A stretch of DNA of 64,000 bases from Methylobacterium sp. Leaf108 (lineage in GTDB: Bacteria; Pseudomonadota; Alphaproteobacteria; Rhizobiales; Beijerinckiaceae), in the NCBI RefSeq assembly GCF_001423265.1, contig NZ_LMND01000031.1, positions 214,507 to 278,506 of the forward strand. The letters are read 5' to 3'. Position numbers and translations under genes: made by a program. The notes beneath the pieces are model-generated. The model worked only from the letters and a program-made list of their open reading frames with translations, was not told the origin of the DNA and made no database searches. This document shows, one piece after another, positions 9,497-17,695 of this stretch. How positions within the stretch are numbered: the stretch's first letter is position 1; each line of letters opens with the position of its first letter.

Positions 9497-10333
9497 GTGG
9501 GGAGGGTTCCGCCGGACGCGCAGAGCGACCGGACAGCCGTCGCCGCCGGCTCACCGCGAGGCGCGGACCACGGGCATCCTCCGCCGAGCCGGCGCTTCGG
9601 GAAGGTGCTGCCGCGCCTCGGACGTGCCCTCGCGGGCCTCGTCACCCTGCTGATCCTCGCCGCCGTCCTCACCGCGCGCCCCGGCGACCCGGCGCTCTAT
9701 CCGCCGGCCGAGGGGGCGGACGCCGAGACGATCCACCTCGTCAGCCACGGCTGGCACTCGGGCCTGGTCCTTCCCCGCGACGCCCTCACCGGGGAGGGGA
9801 CGGGCAGCGCCCTGCGCGCCATCGCCACCCGCTTTCGCGACTATCCGCGCCTCGAGTTCGGCTGGGGCGAGGCCCGCTTCTACCGGGCGACCCCGACCCT
9901 GGCAGAGGTCGACGTCGGCCTCGCCCTGGCGGCCCTGTTCACGCCGGGCGGCCGCACCGGCGTCGTGCAGGTGGTGGGACTGGAGCGCGGCGTGCGGGAG
10001 AGCTTCCCGCATTCCGACATCGTGCCGATCCGGCTGTCGCAGGCTGGCCTCGCCCGGCTGCTGGCCCGCCTCGACGCGAGCTTCCGCCTGGAGGCCGGCC
10101 AGCCGGTGGCGGGCGGGCCGGGGCTCTACGGGCCGAGCCTGTTCTACGAGGGCGAGGGCCGGTTCTCGGCGCTCAACCTGTGCAACCACTGGACCGCCCG
10201 GCTGCTCGACGCGGCGGGCCTGCCGATCACACCGGTTGTGGACACCCATCCGGCGGGGTTGCTGCTGGACCTGCGGTGGCGGGCGGGGGTTGGCGCCCTG
10301 CCGGCGTCCACCGCCGCGACGACGGGCCGGTGA
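9497..10333 (+). CDS. DUF2459 (TIGR02117-type) membrane-anchored protein
   Basis: 278 residues. One N-terminal membrane segment (about 43-60) is followed by a periplasmic domain with the family's conserved blocks HLVSHGWHSGLVLP, LEFGWGEARFYRATP and LNLCNHWTARLLDAAGLP. The Cys in NLCNHWT and His in HGWHSG are the likely functional residues, resembling an NlpC/P60-like layout; the activity is not established. The GTG start at 9497 is preceded by AAGG at a good distance. The last residues are followed immediately by an overlapping GTG frame discussed in the next entry. Confidence 0.8.
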   Translation: MGRVPPDAQSDRTAVAAGSPRGADHGHPPPSRRFGKVLPRLGRALAGLVTLLILAAVLTARPGDPALYPPAEGADAETIHLVSHGWHSGLVLPRDALTGEGTGSALRAIATRFRDYPRLEFGWGEARFYRATPTLAEVDVGLALAALFTPGGRTGVVQVVGLERGVRESFPHSDIVPIRLSQAGLARLLARLDASFRLEAGQPVAGGPGLYGPSLFYEGEGRFSALNLCNHWTARLLDAAGLPITPVVDTHPAGLLLDLRWRAGVGALPASTAATTGR

Positions 10334-10700
10334 ACCGCGAGGCGCGCTGGGCCGAGATCGAGGCCTGCCGCTCGGACCGCGCCACAGACCCGATCCTCGA
10401 CCGCTCGGGTCCGGTCTGGTGGCACAGCGACCGTCTGCACGAAGAAGGCATGACGAGGACGGGCGTACCCCGGCCTTCTACGGGTCCGCGGTCGGGCGGG
10501 GCCAGGCACGTCCGGTTCCCTGCGTGATCGATGAGGAGGCCATGGCGGAGGCGGCACGGTGAACCTTCCACGGCTTCGCCGCGGCGCCCCTCCCCAACCT
10601 GTCCAAACGGTAACCTTAGCGCCACGATCAGGTCAGGCGCCGGGGGCTATGCACCGGACCACGGCCCGCTTCGCGGTGCCCCGACAATCCGGAGTGATCC
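10334..10700. other. Intergenic region before the Do protease, no confident gene
   Basis: A 65-codon frame opens with GTG at 10330, overlapping the stop of the DUF2459 gene in a GTGA arrangement, and closes at 10527. It reads NREARWAEIEACR and later PVWWHSDRLHEEGM. It resembles no family I know, and its low-complexity C-terminus argues against it, so it is left unannotated. The remainder contains only the leader of the protease gene; I see no hairpin with a T run. Confidence 0.4.
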
Positions 10701-12236
10701 ATGCCCGTCCAGTCCGACCGCCTGCGCCGCACTGCGCTCGCCTCCGTCGCCGCGGCCGCCCTGATGGCGACCGGCGCCGTCGGCGTCAGCGTCGTCCAGC
10801 CCGTGACCCCCGCCCTGGCCCAGGCCCTCTCCAAGCCCTCGGCCACCATCCCCGACCAGCCGCCCGGCTCCTTCGCCAGCATCGTCGATCGGGTGAAGCC
10901 CGGCGTCGTGGCCGTGAAGGTGAAGCTCGAGGACGGCGCCGGCGACGACGACGAGGACGGGTCCGGCGGGCGCGGCATGCAGAACGCGCCGCCGCAGCTG
11001 CGCGAGTTCCTCAAGCGCTTCGGCCAGAACGGCCAGGGCAACGGCCAGGGCGGTCCCGGCGGCCAGATGCCCCAGCGCAAGAACCAGCGCGGCGGCATGG
11101 GCTCGGGCTTCATCATCTCGGCCGACGGCTACGTCGTCACCAACAACCACGTGGTCGACAAGGCCAAGACCGTGCAGGTGACCCTCGACGACAACCGCAC
11201 CCTCGACGCCAAGGTCATCGGCAAGGACCCCAAGACCGATCTCGCCCTCCTCAAGATCACCGAGGGCGGTACCTACCCCTACGTCTCCCTCGGCAAGACC
11301 GCGCCGCGGGTGGGTGACTGGGTGGTGGCCATCGGCAACCCGTTCGGCTTGGGCGGCACCGTCACCGCCGGCATCGTCTCGGCGCGCGGCCGCGATATCG
11401 GCGCGGGCCCCTACGACGACTTCCTGCAGATCGACGCGCCCATCAACAAGGGCAACTCGGGCGGCCCGACCTTCAACGTGGTCGGCGAGGTCGTGGGCGT
11501 GAACACCGCCATCGCTTCGCCCTCGGGCGGCAGCGTCGGCCTCGCCTTCGCCATCCCGGCAGAGACCGTGCAGGCGGTGGTCGACCAGCTGCGCGCCGAC
11601 GGCAAGGTCGCCCGCGGCTACCTCGGCGTCCAGGTCCAGCCGGTGACCAAGGACATCGCCGACGGCCTGGGCCTCGACAAGGCCAAGGGCGCCCTCGTCG
11701 ACCATGCCGAGCCCGGCACCCCGGCGGCCAAGGCCGGCCTCAAGTCCGGCGACGTCATCGAGTCGGTCAACGGCAACCCGGTCAACGACGCCAAGGAGCT
11801 CTCGCGCAAGATCGCCGGCCTCAAGCCCGGCGCCAAGGTCGAGCTCTCCTACCTGCGCTCGGGCAAGTCCGACACGGCGACCGTGGAACTCGGCGCCCTG
11901 CCGAGCGATCCCAAGGCCGCCAACGACGACCGCCGCGGCGGCCAGCGCGACGGCCAGCCTCGCCTGGGGCTGAGCCTCGCGCCGGCCTCCGAGGTCGGCG
12001 GCGAAGAGGGCGTGGCGGTGATGGAGGTCGATCCCGACGGGCCGGCCGCGGCCAAGGGCATCGAACAGGGCGACATCATCCTCGATGTCGGCGGTTCCAG
12101 CGTCTCGAAGCCGTCCGAGGTCGCCGAGCGCATCCGCGCCGCCGAGGCGAGCGGGCGCAAGGCCGTGCTGATGCGCGTGAAGAGCACCAAGGGCGTCACC
12201 CGCTTCGTGGCGGTGGCACTGTCCAAGGCCGGCTGA
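10701..12236 (+). CDS. Do-family periplasmic serine endopeptidase (DegP/DegQ type)
   Basis: 511 residues. A signal peptide ends near PALAQA. The trypsin-like domain carries the triad His150 (TNNHVVD), Asp180 (KTDLALL) and Ser253 (GNSGGP). Two PDZ domains follow (about 287-380 and 405-505), the first beginning GYLGVQVQPVT. The linker before the active domain is Gly/Gln/Asn-rich (about 108-131), like the regulatory LA loop. The enzyme degrades or refolds misfolded envelope proteins. It is monocistronic, between an intergenic leader and a GC hairpin, just ahead of an uncharacterised envelope cluster. Symbol withheld because several Do paralogues are usual. Confidence 0.95.
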   Translation: MPVQSDRLRRTALASVAAAALMATGAVGVSVVQPVTPALAQALSKPSATIPDQPPGSFASIVDRVKPGVVAVKVKLEDGAGDDDEDGSGGRGMQNAPPQLREFLKRFGQNGQGNGQGGPGGQMPQRKNQRGGMGSGFIISADGYVVTNNHVVDKAKTVQVTLDDNRTLDAKVIGKDPKTDLALLKITEGGTYPYVSLGKTAPRVGDWVVAIGNPFGLGGTVTAGIVSARGRDIGAGPYDDFLQIDAPINKGNSGGPTFNVVGEVVGVNTAIASPSGGSVGLAFAIPAETVQAVVDQLRADGKVARGYLGVQVQPVTKDIADGLGLDKAKGALVDHAEPGTPAAKAGLKSGDVIESVNGNPVNDAKELSRKIAGLKPGAKVELSYLRSGKSDTATVELGALPSDPKAANDDRRGGQRDGQPRLGLSLAPASEVGGEEGVAVMEVDPDGPAAAKGIEQGDIILDVGGSSVSKPSEVAERIRAAEASGRKAVLMRVKSTKGVTRFVAVALSKAG

Positions 12237-12267
12237 GCGACCGCGGTCGGGTTTCATCGAACCGAGC

Positions 12268-12295
12268 GCCGGTCCGCCCCATGGGGCGGGCCGGC
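12268..12295 (+). terminator. GC-rich hairpin after the Do protease gene
   Basis: GCCGGTCCGCCCC pairs with GGGGCGGGCCGGC across a two-base loop (one G-U pair). No T-run follows, so it may act as an imperfect terminator or mRNA 3' stabiliser. Confidence 0.5.
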
Positions 12296-12451
12296 GTTCG
12301 CCGTCGCGACCCCCGATCGATGCACCGTCTCGTTGCACGAAAACCACAATGGCGGTCACAGAGCGCCATCCCCCACGCTTATCGCCGGGCGTCTGTTGAC
12401 GATCAATAAACCTCAGATTTAGCGTCACACCTGTAGTTGTTTCAGGACAGG

Positions 12452-13453
12452 GTGGCGGGGGCAGGGGTGGAGCGGGCCGTCGAGTCGATCTGCAGCGGAG
12501 CGTCGCGGGCGGCCGTCCTGGCGGCACTGCTGCTGGTGCCCGCCTCGGGAGCGGCCCGGGACGTGATCCTGTCGTGGCAGGACACGGTCCTGCTCGAGCA
12601 CCAGGACCGCACGGCCCGGTTGCGGCGCCTCTCGGACGCGACCCTGAACGCCAGCCCGCGCTTCTTCGAATCCCGGGTGCCGCGGCGTGAGCTGCCCGCG
12701 AGCTTCAACACCGACATCCCGGTCCTGCGGGTGGTGTTCGGGCAGCAGGTGTTCTTCGATACCGCCCGGGCGGAGCTGCGCCCGGAGGCCGAGGCGGTGA
12801 TCGACGTGGTCGCCGAGGCGCTGCGGCGCGAGGCCTCGGACACGGCGGTGTTCATCTCCGGCCATACCGACAGCCGTGGCGGCGACGCCTACAATTTCGA
12901 CCTGTCGGTGCGCCGGGCCGAGACCGTGGCCCAGGCGCTCAAGCGCCGCGGCGTGCGCCAGGCCACCATCTGGCGCATCGGCTTCGGCGAGGCGGTGCCC
13001 CTCGTCCCCAACACCTCCGACGAGGCCATGACCCGCAACCGGCGGGTGGAGTTCCTGTTCGGCCGCAAGCCCGAGGCGGTGGGGGCCTGGCTCGCCAAGC
13101 AGGAGGCCCTGGTCTGCGCCGGGGCCGAGCCGCGCCAGCGCGCCGCCTGCCTGCGCTCCTTCGCGCTGCTGCCGCGGGTCGAGGCCGCGCCGGTGACCTC
13201 GTCCCTGCCGGAGCGGCGCACCGTGGCGATCGCGCCCGCCGACGTCGCCGTCGCGCTCCCGACCATCCAGGACTCCGACCTCGTGTCGATCGTCCCGCCC
13301 GCCCGGGTCGCGGTGACGCCGGAAGGCGCGACGCCCGCGGTCGTCGCGCGCCCCCCGCCCCCGGAAAGGACCGTGGTGACCATCACCCGCGACGACCCCA
13401 TCGTGATCGACCTGCGCGAGCAGCGCGTCCTCGTGCCGAGGCCGGACCGATGA
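12452..13453 (+). CDS. OmpA-family (peptidoglycan-binding) envelope protein
   Basis: About 333 residues. An N-terminal hydrophobic signal/anchor (AAVLAALLLVPASGAA) is followed by a short helical segment. An OmpA C-terminal-like domain comes next, with the peptidoglycan contact motif SGHTDSRGGDAYNFDLSVRR and the closing NRRVEFLFG. A C-terminal Pro/Val-rich tail of about 120 residues is not part of the known fold. The start is uncertain: GTG 12452 has AGGA four bases upstream; TTG 12437 and GTG 12467 are alternatives. It opens a run of same-strand envelope genes and its stop overlaps the next ATG (ATGA), so the two are co-translated. Confidence 0.8.
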   Translation: MAGAGVERAVESICSGASRAAVLAALLLVPASGAARDVILSWQDTVLLEHQDRTARLRRLSDATLNASPRFFESRVPRRELPASFNTDIPVLRVVFGQQVFFDTARAELRPEAEAVIDVVAEALRREASDTAVFISGHTDSRGGDAYNFDLSVRRAETVAQALKRRGVRQATIWRIGFGEAVPLVPNTSDEAMTRNRRVEFLFGRKPEAVGAWLAKQEALVCAGAEPRQRAACLRSFALLPRVEAAPVTSSLPERRTVAIAPADVAVALPTIQDSDLVSIVPPARVAVTPEGATPAVVARPPPPERTVVTITRDDPIVIDLREQRVLVPRPDR

Positions 13454-14721
13454 GCCTGTCCGAGTACCAGGCCCTCGACCTGTCGGCGGACGGCCCCGTC
13501 GCCGCCGACCTGTCGGCCCGGATCGCCGAGGAGGCGGCCTGCCCGACGGTGCCGCTCTCGTCCTCGCACGGGGCCGCGGCCGACAGCCCGGCCCTGCTGA
13601 CCCCGGCCATGGAGATCTGGTACCGCACCCGCGTCGCCTCCGCCCGGGTCTCGGCCATCGCCGAGATCCGCCGCGGCTTCGAACAGGAGACGCTGGGCGG
13701 CAACCCCGGCTTCCTCTACGAGGCCGAGCGCGACCGGATCGAGCAGGTCAAGCAGGGCCACCTGCGCGCCGAGCGCGACGGCTTCTTCCAGAGCAAGAGG
13801 ATCCGCGACCGCGAGGCCGAGATCGACCGGCTGCGCTCCGAATACGCGTACAAGAGGTCCCAGCACGGGCGCGATGCCGGCGCCTGGAACCCGGTGTTCA
13901 AGCACGGCGGCGTGGCGGCGATCATGCTGCTCGAGTTTCCGCTCAACCTGTCGTCCTTCCTCAGGATCGACTTCCTGACGCCGGCGCTCGCCACCGCCTC
14001 GGTCCTGCTCATCGCCATCCTGTTCGCCTTCTCCAGCCACCTCCTGGGGCGCATCCTGCGGCAATGGGGCGAGCGCTTCGGCGACAACGTCACCCGGCGC
14101 CTGCGGGCCGACAGCTACCGGCACCTGGCCGTGGCCGCCGTCCTGTTCCTCATCGGCGCGGCCGCCATCGTCTTCAGCCGCTCCTACCTCGTGGCCGAGG
14201 CCCTGAACCGGCAGGCGGCGCTGGGGGAGGAGGGTGGCAGTACCGTGGCGATCTACGGGATCGCCTTCATCGGCAACCTCGCCGTCTACGCCGTGGCCGT
14301 GGCCTGGGTGCTGTTCACCGAGGACCCGGTGCCCGACTTCGCCGAGGAACGCGCCCGCCTCGACCTTCTCAAGGCGCAGTCCCAGGCCGCCTACCGCAAG
14401 GGCCTCGAGCGCCAGCAGCAGCAGCGCATCGAGCAGGCGCGGCGCGACCGCGAGCAGCTCGACCGGCGCGAGGCCGACCAGGCCAAGGGCCTGCGCAACT
14501 ACGCCGCCTGCCGCGCCCGCTTCGATGTCGTGGCGCGCCAGGACGCGCGGGTGCTCGGGCTCCTGGAGAGCTACCGCAACCGCCTCGTCGCCGAGGCGCG
14601 CAAACGCGGGGTGCAGACCCGCTTCACCCACGACGACCTCGCCTCCGGGGACATCGGGACCCGGCGCGACCTCGAGGCCGACGATTACCTCGGCCGTCGC
14701 CTCGGCCTCGGCCACGCCTGA
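13450..14721 (+). CDS. Multi-pass membrane protein with flanking coiled coils, unknown function
   Basis: 423 residues. The cytoplasmic-looking N-terminal part (about 60-140) is charged helix, including RDREAEIDRLRSEYAYKRSQ. Then come about four membrane segments, near residues 158-173, 178-200, 216-240 and 263-285. A long charged coiled coil rich in Gln/Arg (QSQAAYRKGLERQQQQRIEQ) leads to a soluble C-terminus. I do not recognise the family; the layout (TM bundle plus long coiled coil next to an OmpA-like partner) is reminiscent of energised envelope complexes, but that is a shape argument only. It overlaps the OmpA-like gene by four bases. Confidence 0.7.
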   Translation: MSLSEYQALDLSADGPVAADLSARIAEEAACPTVPLSSSHGAAADSPALLTPAMEIWYRTRVASARVSAIAEIRRGFEQETLGGNPGFLYEAERDRIEQVKQGHLRAERDGFFQSKRIRDREAEIDRLRSEYAYKRSQHGRDAGAWNPVFKHGGVAAIMLLEFPLNLSSFLRIDFLTPALATASVLLIAILFAFSSHLLGRILRQWGERFGDNVTRRLRADSYRHLAVAAVLFLIGAAAIVFSRSYLVAEALNRQAALGEEGGSTVAIYGIAFIGNLAVYAVAVAWVLFTEDPVPDFAEERARLDLLKAQSQAAYRKGLERQQQQRIEQARRDREQLDRREADQAKGLRNYAACRARFDVVARQDARVLGLLESYRNRLVAEARKRGVQTRFTHDDLASGDIGTRRDLEADDYLGRRLGLGHA

Positions 14722-14735
14722 GCGGGACATCGGAC

Positions 14736-15986
14736 ATGACCCTCGTCCCGCACATCCTTCCTTCGTGCCTCCTCGTGGCCGGGCTGCTCATGCCGGTCTC
14801 CGGCCATGCGGCGACCGCCTACGAGGTGGTGCGCCAGGAGCAGACCTGCCCCAGGGCCGGAGAGCCGCGCTCCCTGCGCCAGACCGTCGTCGTCCTCGAC
14901 GAGGCCATCGTCTCCGGCGAGGCGCAGGCCAACCAGCGCTGGACGCGCATGGTGGTGGAGGCCGCCGACGCCAGGGAGGCGAGCCTCGGCACGCTCGGCG
15001 CCCGCGAGCGGTTCACCGTGATGGTGGCGCGCCGCGACGGCAGCGAGCTGGTGCCGCTGTTCGTGGGCTGCTCGCCCAACCTCTCGCACGAGGAGGCACA
15101 GGCCGCCGGCAAGGCCGATTCCCTGTTCGACACCTTCATCGGCACCGGGCAGGCGGCCAAGGGCAAGGCGGCCCGCGAGGGCTTCGCCTCCGGCATCGCC
15201 AGGGCGGTGGCGCAGGTGCAGAAGCGGGCCGCCGAGATCGCCGCCGTTCCGGTTCCGACGGGAGGGCTGCTCGGAGCGCTCCAGACCGCGGGCCGGCTCG
15301 CCGACCTCAACCACGGCCTGCCGCGCTTCCTCCTCGTCACGCCCTTCCAGGTGACGGACCGCTCAAGCTTCAAGGACGTGGGAAGCGCCCGCGAGCGCGG
15401 CTTCCAGCTCGCGGAGAAGACCGGCATCGATTTCGGGCGGGCCGAGGTCTACCTCGCGGGTGCCACCCTCGGCGATGCGCCGAGCCTCGAGTTCGCCCGC
15501 GCCCTGGTGCTCGGCGCCAAGGGCAGCCTCGCGGGGGTGCGCTCGGACGGCCTGCCGCGCCTGCTCGCCGAGCCGGTGAGCAGCCGCGTCTACGCCGGCT
15601 TCATCGACTACGTCGGCCAGCGCACGCCGCTCCAGGTCCGGCTCGCGGCCACCGCCCAGGGCGACCTCGTCAACGCCTGGGTCGAGACCACCCTGTCGCG
15701 CACCACCGCGACGCCCCTCGACGGCAAGATGCTGTGCAAGGGCGAGACCTGCGAGCTGCGCGGCGACGGCCGCTTCGCGCTGGCCTGGTTTCCCGACCCC
15801 CAGGCGGAGCCCGCCGAGCGGGGCAAGCTGCCCTTCGGCGGCGCCCGCAACGTCGAGATGACCCTCAAGGCGGGTGCCGCCTCGGGCCGCATCTTCGACC
15901 CCAAGGTGATCTTCAGCGGCGAGAACGGCCTGCGCCGCGAAGACCTGCGCTTCGACATCCAGCGCGTCGAGGACCGGCCGTTCTGA
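14736..15986 (+). CDS. Secreted protein of unknown function
   Basis: 416 residues with a clear signal peptide (LPSCLLVAGLLMPVSGHA). The N-terminal half contains alternating strands and helices with TVVVLDEAIVSGEAQANQRW and a later LPRFLLVTPFQVTDRSSFKD, loosely recalling a von Willebrand A-type fold. I see no convincing metal-binding DxSxS motif. Two cysteines (MLCKGETCEL) could form a disulfide. The start ATG at 14736 lies 14 bases after the stop of the membrane protein. It is probably a periplasmic partner in the same operon. No family assignment. Confidence 0.65.
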   Translation: MTLVPHILPSCLLVAGLLMPVSGHAATAYEVVRQEQTCPRAGEPRSLRQTVVVLDEAIVSGEAQANQRWTRMVVEAADAREASLGTLGARERFTVMVARRDGSELVPLFVGCSPNLSHEEAQAAGKADSLFDTFIGTGQAAKGKAAREGFASGIARAVAQVQKRAAEIAAVPVPTGGLLGALQTAGRLADLNHGLPRFLLVTPFQVTDRSSFKDVGSARERGFQLAEKTGIDFGRAEVYLAGATLGDAPSLEFARALVLGAKGSLAGVRSDGLPRLLAEPVSSRVYAGFIDYVGQRTPLQVRLAATAQGDLVNAWVETTLSRTTATPLDGKMLCKGETCELRGDGRFALAWFPDPQAEPAERGKLPFGGARNVEMTLKAGAASGRIFDPKVIFSGENGLRREDLRFDIQRVEDRPF

Positions 15987-16096
15987 CGGACGGCACGGAC
16001 ACGAGATCGCGGGGCGCGCCGGGGGCCGGGCCGCCCCGTCGGCCGCATCCCGCGACGGACGGGGCGGTTCACGGACGGGCCGGGGGTGACGGGACG

Positions 16097-16648
16097 ATGA
16101 CCAATCGGGGCTTCAGGGCGATGGGCGTGGCCCTTTGCGTCGTCGGCTTGCTCGGGGGCTGCACGAGTACGCGCGGTGGCGGAGGAGGAGGGAGCAGTGC
16201 CGCTGCCTCGCGGCCGCTCCTCGACGACGCGATCGGGCGCTGCGTCGCCTCGACCCTGATCGGGGCCGGCATCGGCGCGCTGGTGGGCGCCGCCACCGGC
16301 GGGGGCCGGCGCGCGGGCGTCGGCGCGGCGGTGGGAGCGGGGGTCGGCGGCCTCGCCTGCGCCGTCCTCACCGCCCTCGACGCCCAGGACAAGGAGCGCA
16401 TCCGCAACGCTCAGATCGCGGCCGCGGCGACCAACACGCCGCAGTACCTCGCCTACCAGGGCGCGGACGGGCGCCAGCGCCAGATCACGGTGAGGCCCCA
16501 GGCCGCCCCCGCGGTCGCCGCCGAGGCGGCGGGCAACCGCATCTGCCGGGCCGCCGACACCTCCGCCTCCATCGACGGGACAGGGACCACCGCACTGCCC
16601 CAGCAGCTCGTCTGCCGCACCGCGTCGGGAGACTGGCTGCCGGCGTGA
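16097..16648 (+). CDS. Lipoprotein with glycine-zipper segment
   Basis: 183 residues. The signal peptide ends in the lipobox VGLLGG-Cys22, followed by a Gly/Ser-rich spacer. A Gly/Ala-rich membrane-like segment with GxxxG spacing follows (LIGAGIGALVGAATGGG, then GVGAAVGAGVGGLACAV), as in glycine-zipper outer-membrane lipoproteins such as the 17-kDa antigen group. A soluble C-terminus with two Cys closes it. Asp at +2 is absent (Cys-Thr-Ser), so outer-membrane targeting is expected. It lies 110 bases after the secreted protein, in the same orientation, and probably belongs to the same envelope cluster. Confidence 0.75.
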   Translation: MTNRGFRAMGVALCVVGLLGGCTSTRGGGGGGSSAAASRPLLDDAIGRCVASTLIGAGIGALVGAATGGGRRAGVGAAVGAGVGGLACAVLTALDAQDKERIRNAQIAAAATNTPQYLAYQGADGRQRQITVRPQAAPAVAAEAAGNRICRAADTSASIDGTGTTALPQQLVCRTASGDWLPA

Positions 16649-16709
16649 GTCGGAGGGAGGCGCGCGTCGCCAGCGAACCCATGGCCGTCCCCCGGCGGCT
16701 GGGGTAGAC

Positions 16710-17249
16710 GTGTCGGCCATGATCCAGCGCATCCCGCTCCTGCCCGCCGTCATGGCGGCCGTCGTCGTCCTGGCCTGCGTGACCGCGCCGGCCATGGCGC
16801 GGGCGGGCGATGCCTGCGACGCGCTCACGGCGCGGATGATCCGGGCCACCGGGGCCTCGCTGGCCGGGCGGGCGGGCGACGGGGCGGTGTTCCGCGCCGC
16901 CGACGCCGACCGCATGAGTCTGGCCTGCGGCAAGCCGCAACGGATGGTGTTCGGCGCGGTCGCGCGCGAGCCGCTCCGGCCTTACTTCGTGCTGATCGGC
17001 CTGGCCGGCCAGGGTCTCACCGGCGCGCGGGCGCGGGACGTCGAAGTCCTGGCGCTGACCCTGCACCGGCGCTCCCTCCTCACCGGCGCCCCGGCCGAGG
17101 GCCGCACCGGCGCCGCCCTGCTCCGCTGCGAGACCGGGCCGCGCGAGGACATGCTGGCGGACAACCTCACCGTCTGCGTGCTGCAGCCGGGCCGGACTAT
17201 CGTCCTGCGTCGGCGCGCCGGCCTGAACCAAGGCCAGCGTGCAGGCTAA
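16710..17249 (+). CDS. Secreted protein of unknown function
   Basis: 179 residues with a signal peptide (LPAVMAAVVVLACVTAPAMA). It has a small mature domain with four Cys that could form two disulfides (DACDALT, LACGKP, LLRCETG, TVCVLQ). GTG 16710 is preceded by GGGGT at about 5 bases and is favoured over ATG 16719. The TAA stop lies within the first bases of a dispersed repeat copy. It is the last gene of the 12.4-17.2 kb envelope cluster. I recognise no family. Confidence 0.6.
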   Translation: MSAMIQRIPLLPAVMAAVVVLACVTAPAMARAGDACDALTARMIRATGASLAGRAGDGAVFRAADADRMSLACGKPQRMVFGAVAREPLRPYFVLIGLAGQGLTGARARDVEVLALTLHRRSLLTGAPAEGRTGAALLRCETGPREDMLADNLTVCVLQPGRTIVLRRRAGLNQGQRAG

Positions 17250-17298
17250 GCAGGTTTTCGACGCAAAACCGGTGACCGCTTCTGCCAACCCTGCTTAG
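17246..17298 (-). repeat. Dispersed repeat, family 2, short inverted copy
   Basis: 53 bases bounded by CTAAGCAGGTT and AACCCTGCTTAG. Read on the minus strand it matches the first half of the copies at 18403 and 20970 (shared core CACCGGTT-TGCGTCGAAAACCTG). The upstream gene's TAA stop is part of it. Confidence 0.85.
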
Positions 17299-17695
17299 CC
17301 GGCATCCCTGAAACGATCCGGGCGCGACTGGCTGCCTGTCTGACGGTCGCAGCCAGCCCCACGAACTCGGCGTGCGGATCGCCGAGCCTACGATGCCACC
17401 GCCATGAAACGCACGTCCGGCGCCCTGGGGGAGGCGATCCATGCGCAATCCCGCCAGGTCTATGCCCGGCCGAGCTATGGTGAGGAGCGGCGCTTTTTCC
17501 CGAAGCGAGTCAGCCTTGCCGGCTCGGCACGGGCGATCGCCTGTCAGGCTGGCAGCATCTGTTGTCGGCAGCATCTGTTGTCGATTGAGCCGGCAGGCTC
17601 GGAAAAGCAGTTTGCACACTGTGCGAACCTGCACGCTCGTTGGCACGGCACAAGGGCACAATCCGACCACGATCTGAAGCGGTGGAGGGGCGGAA
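17299..17695. other. Non-coding stretch with a 16-bp tandem duplication
   Basis: No credible gene. It contains a perfect tandem duplication of GGCAGCATCTGTTGTC at 17551-17566 and 17567-17582. The last 20 bases hold GGAGG ahead of the next gene. Base composition is less GC-biased than in the surrounding genes. Confidence 0.6.

Noticed and set aside
10330..10527. 65-codon frame overlapping the DUF2459 stop by GTGA
   Set aside because: Overlap is suggestive, but the C-terminus is low complexity and no family is recognisable; kept only as a note.
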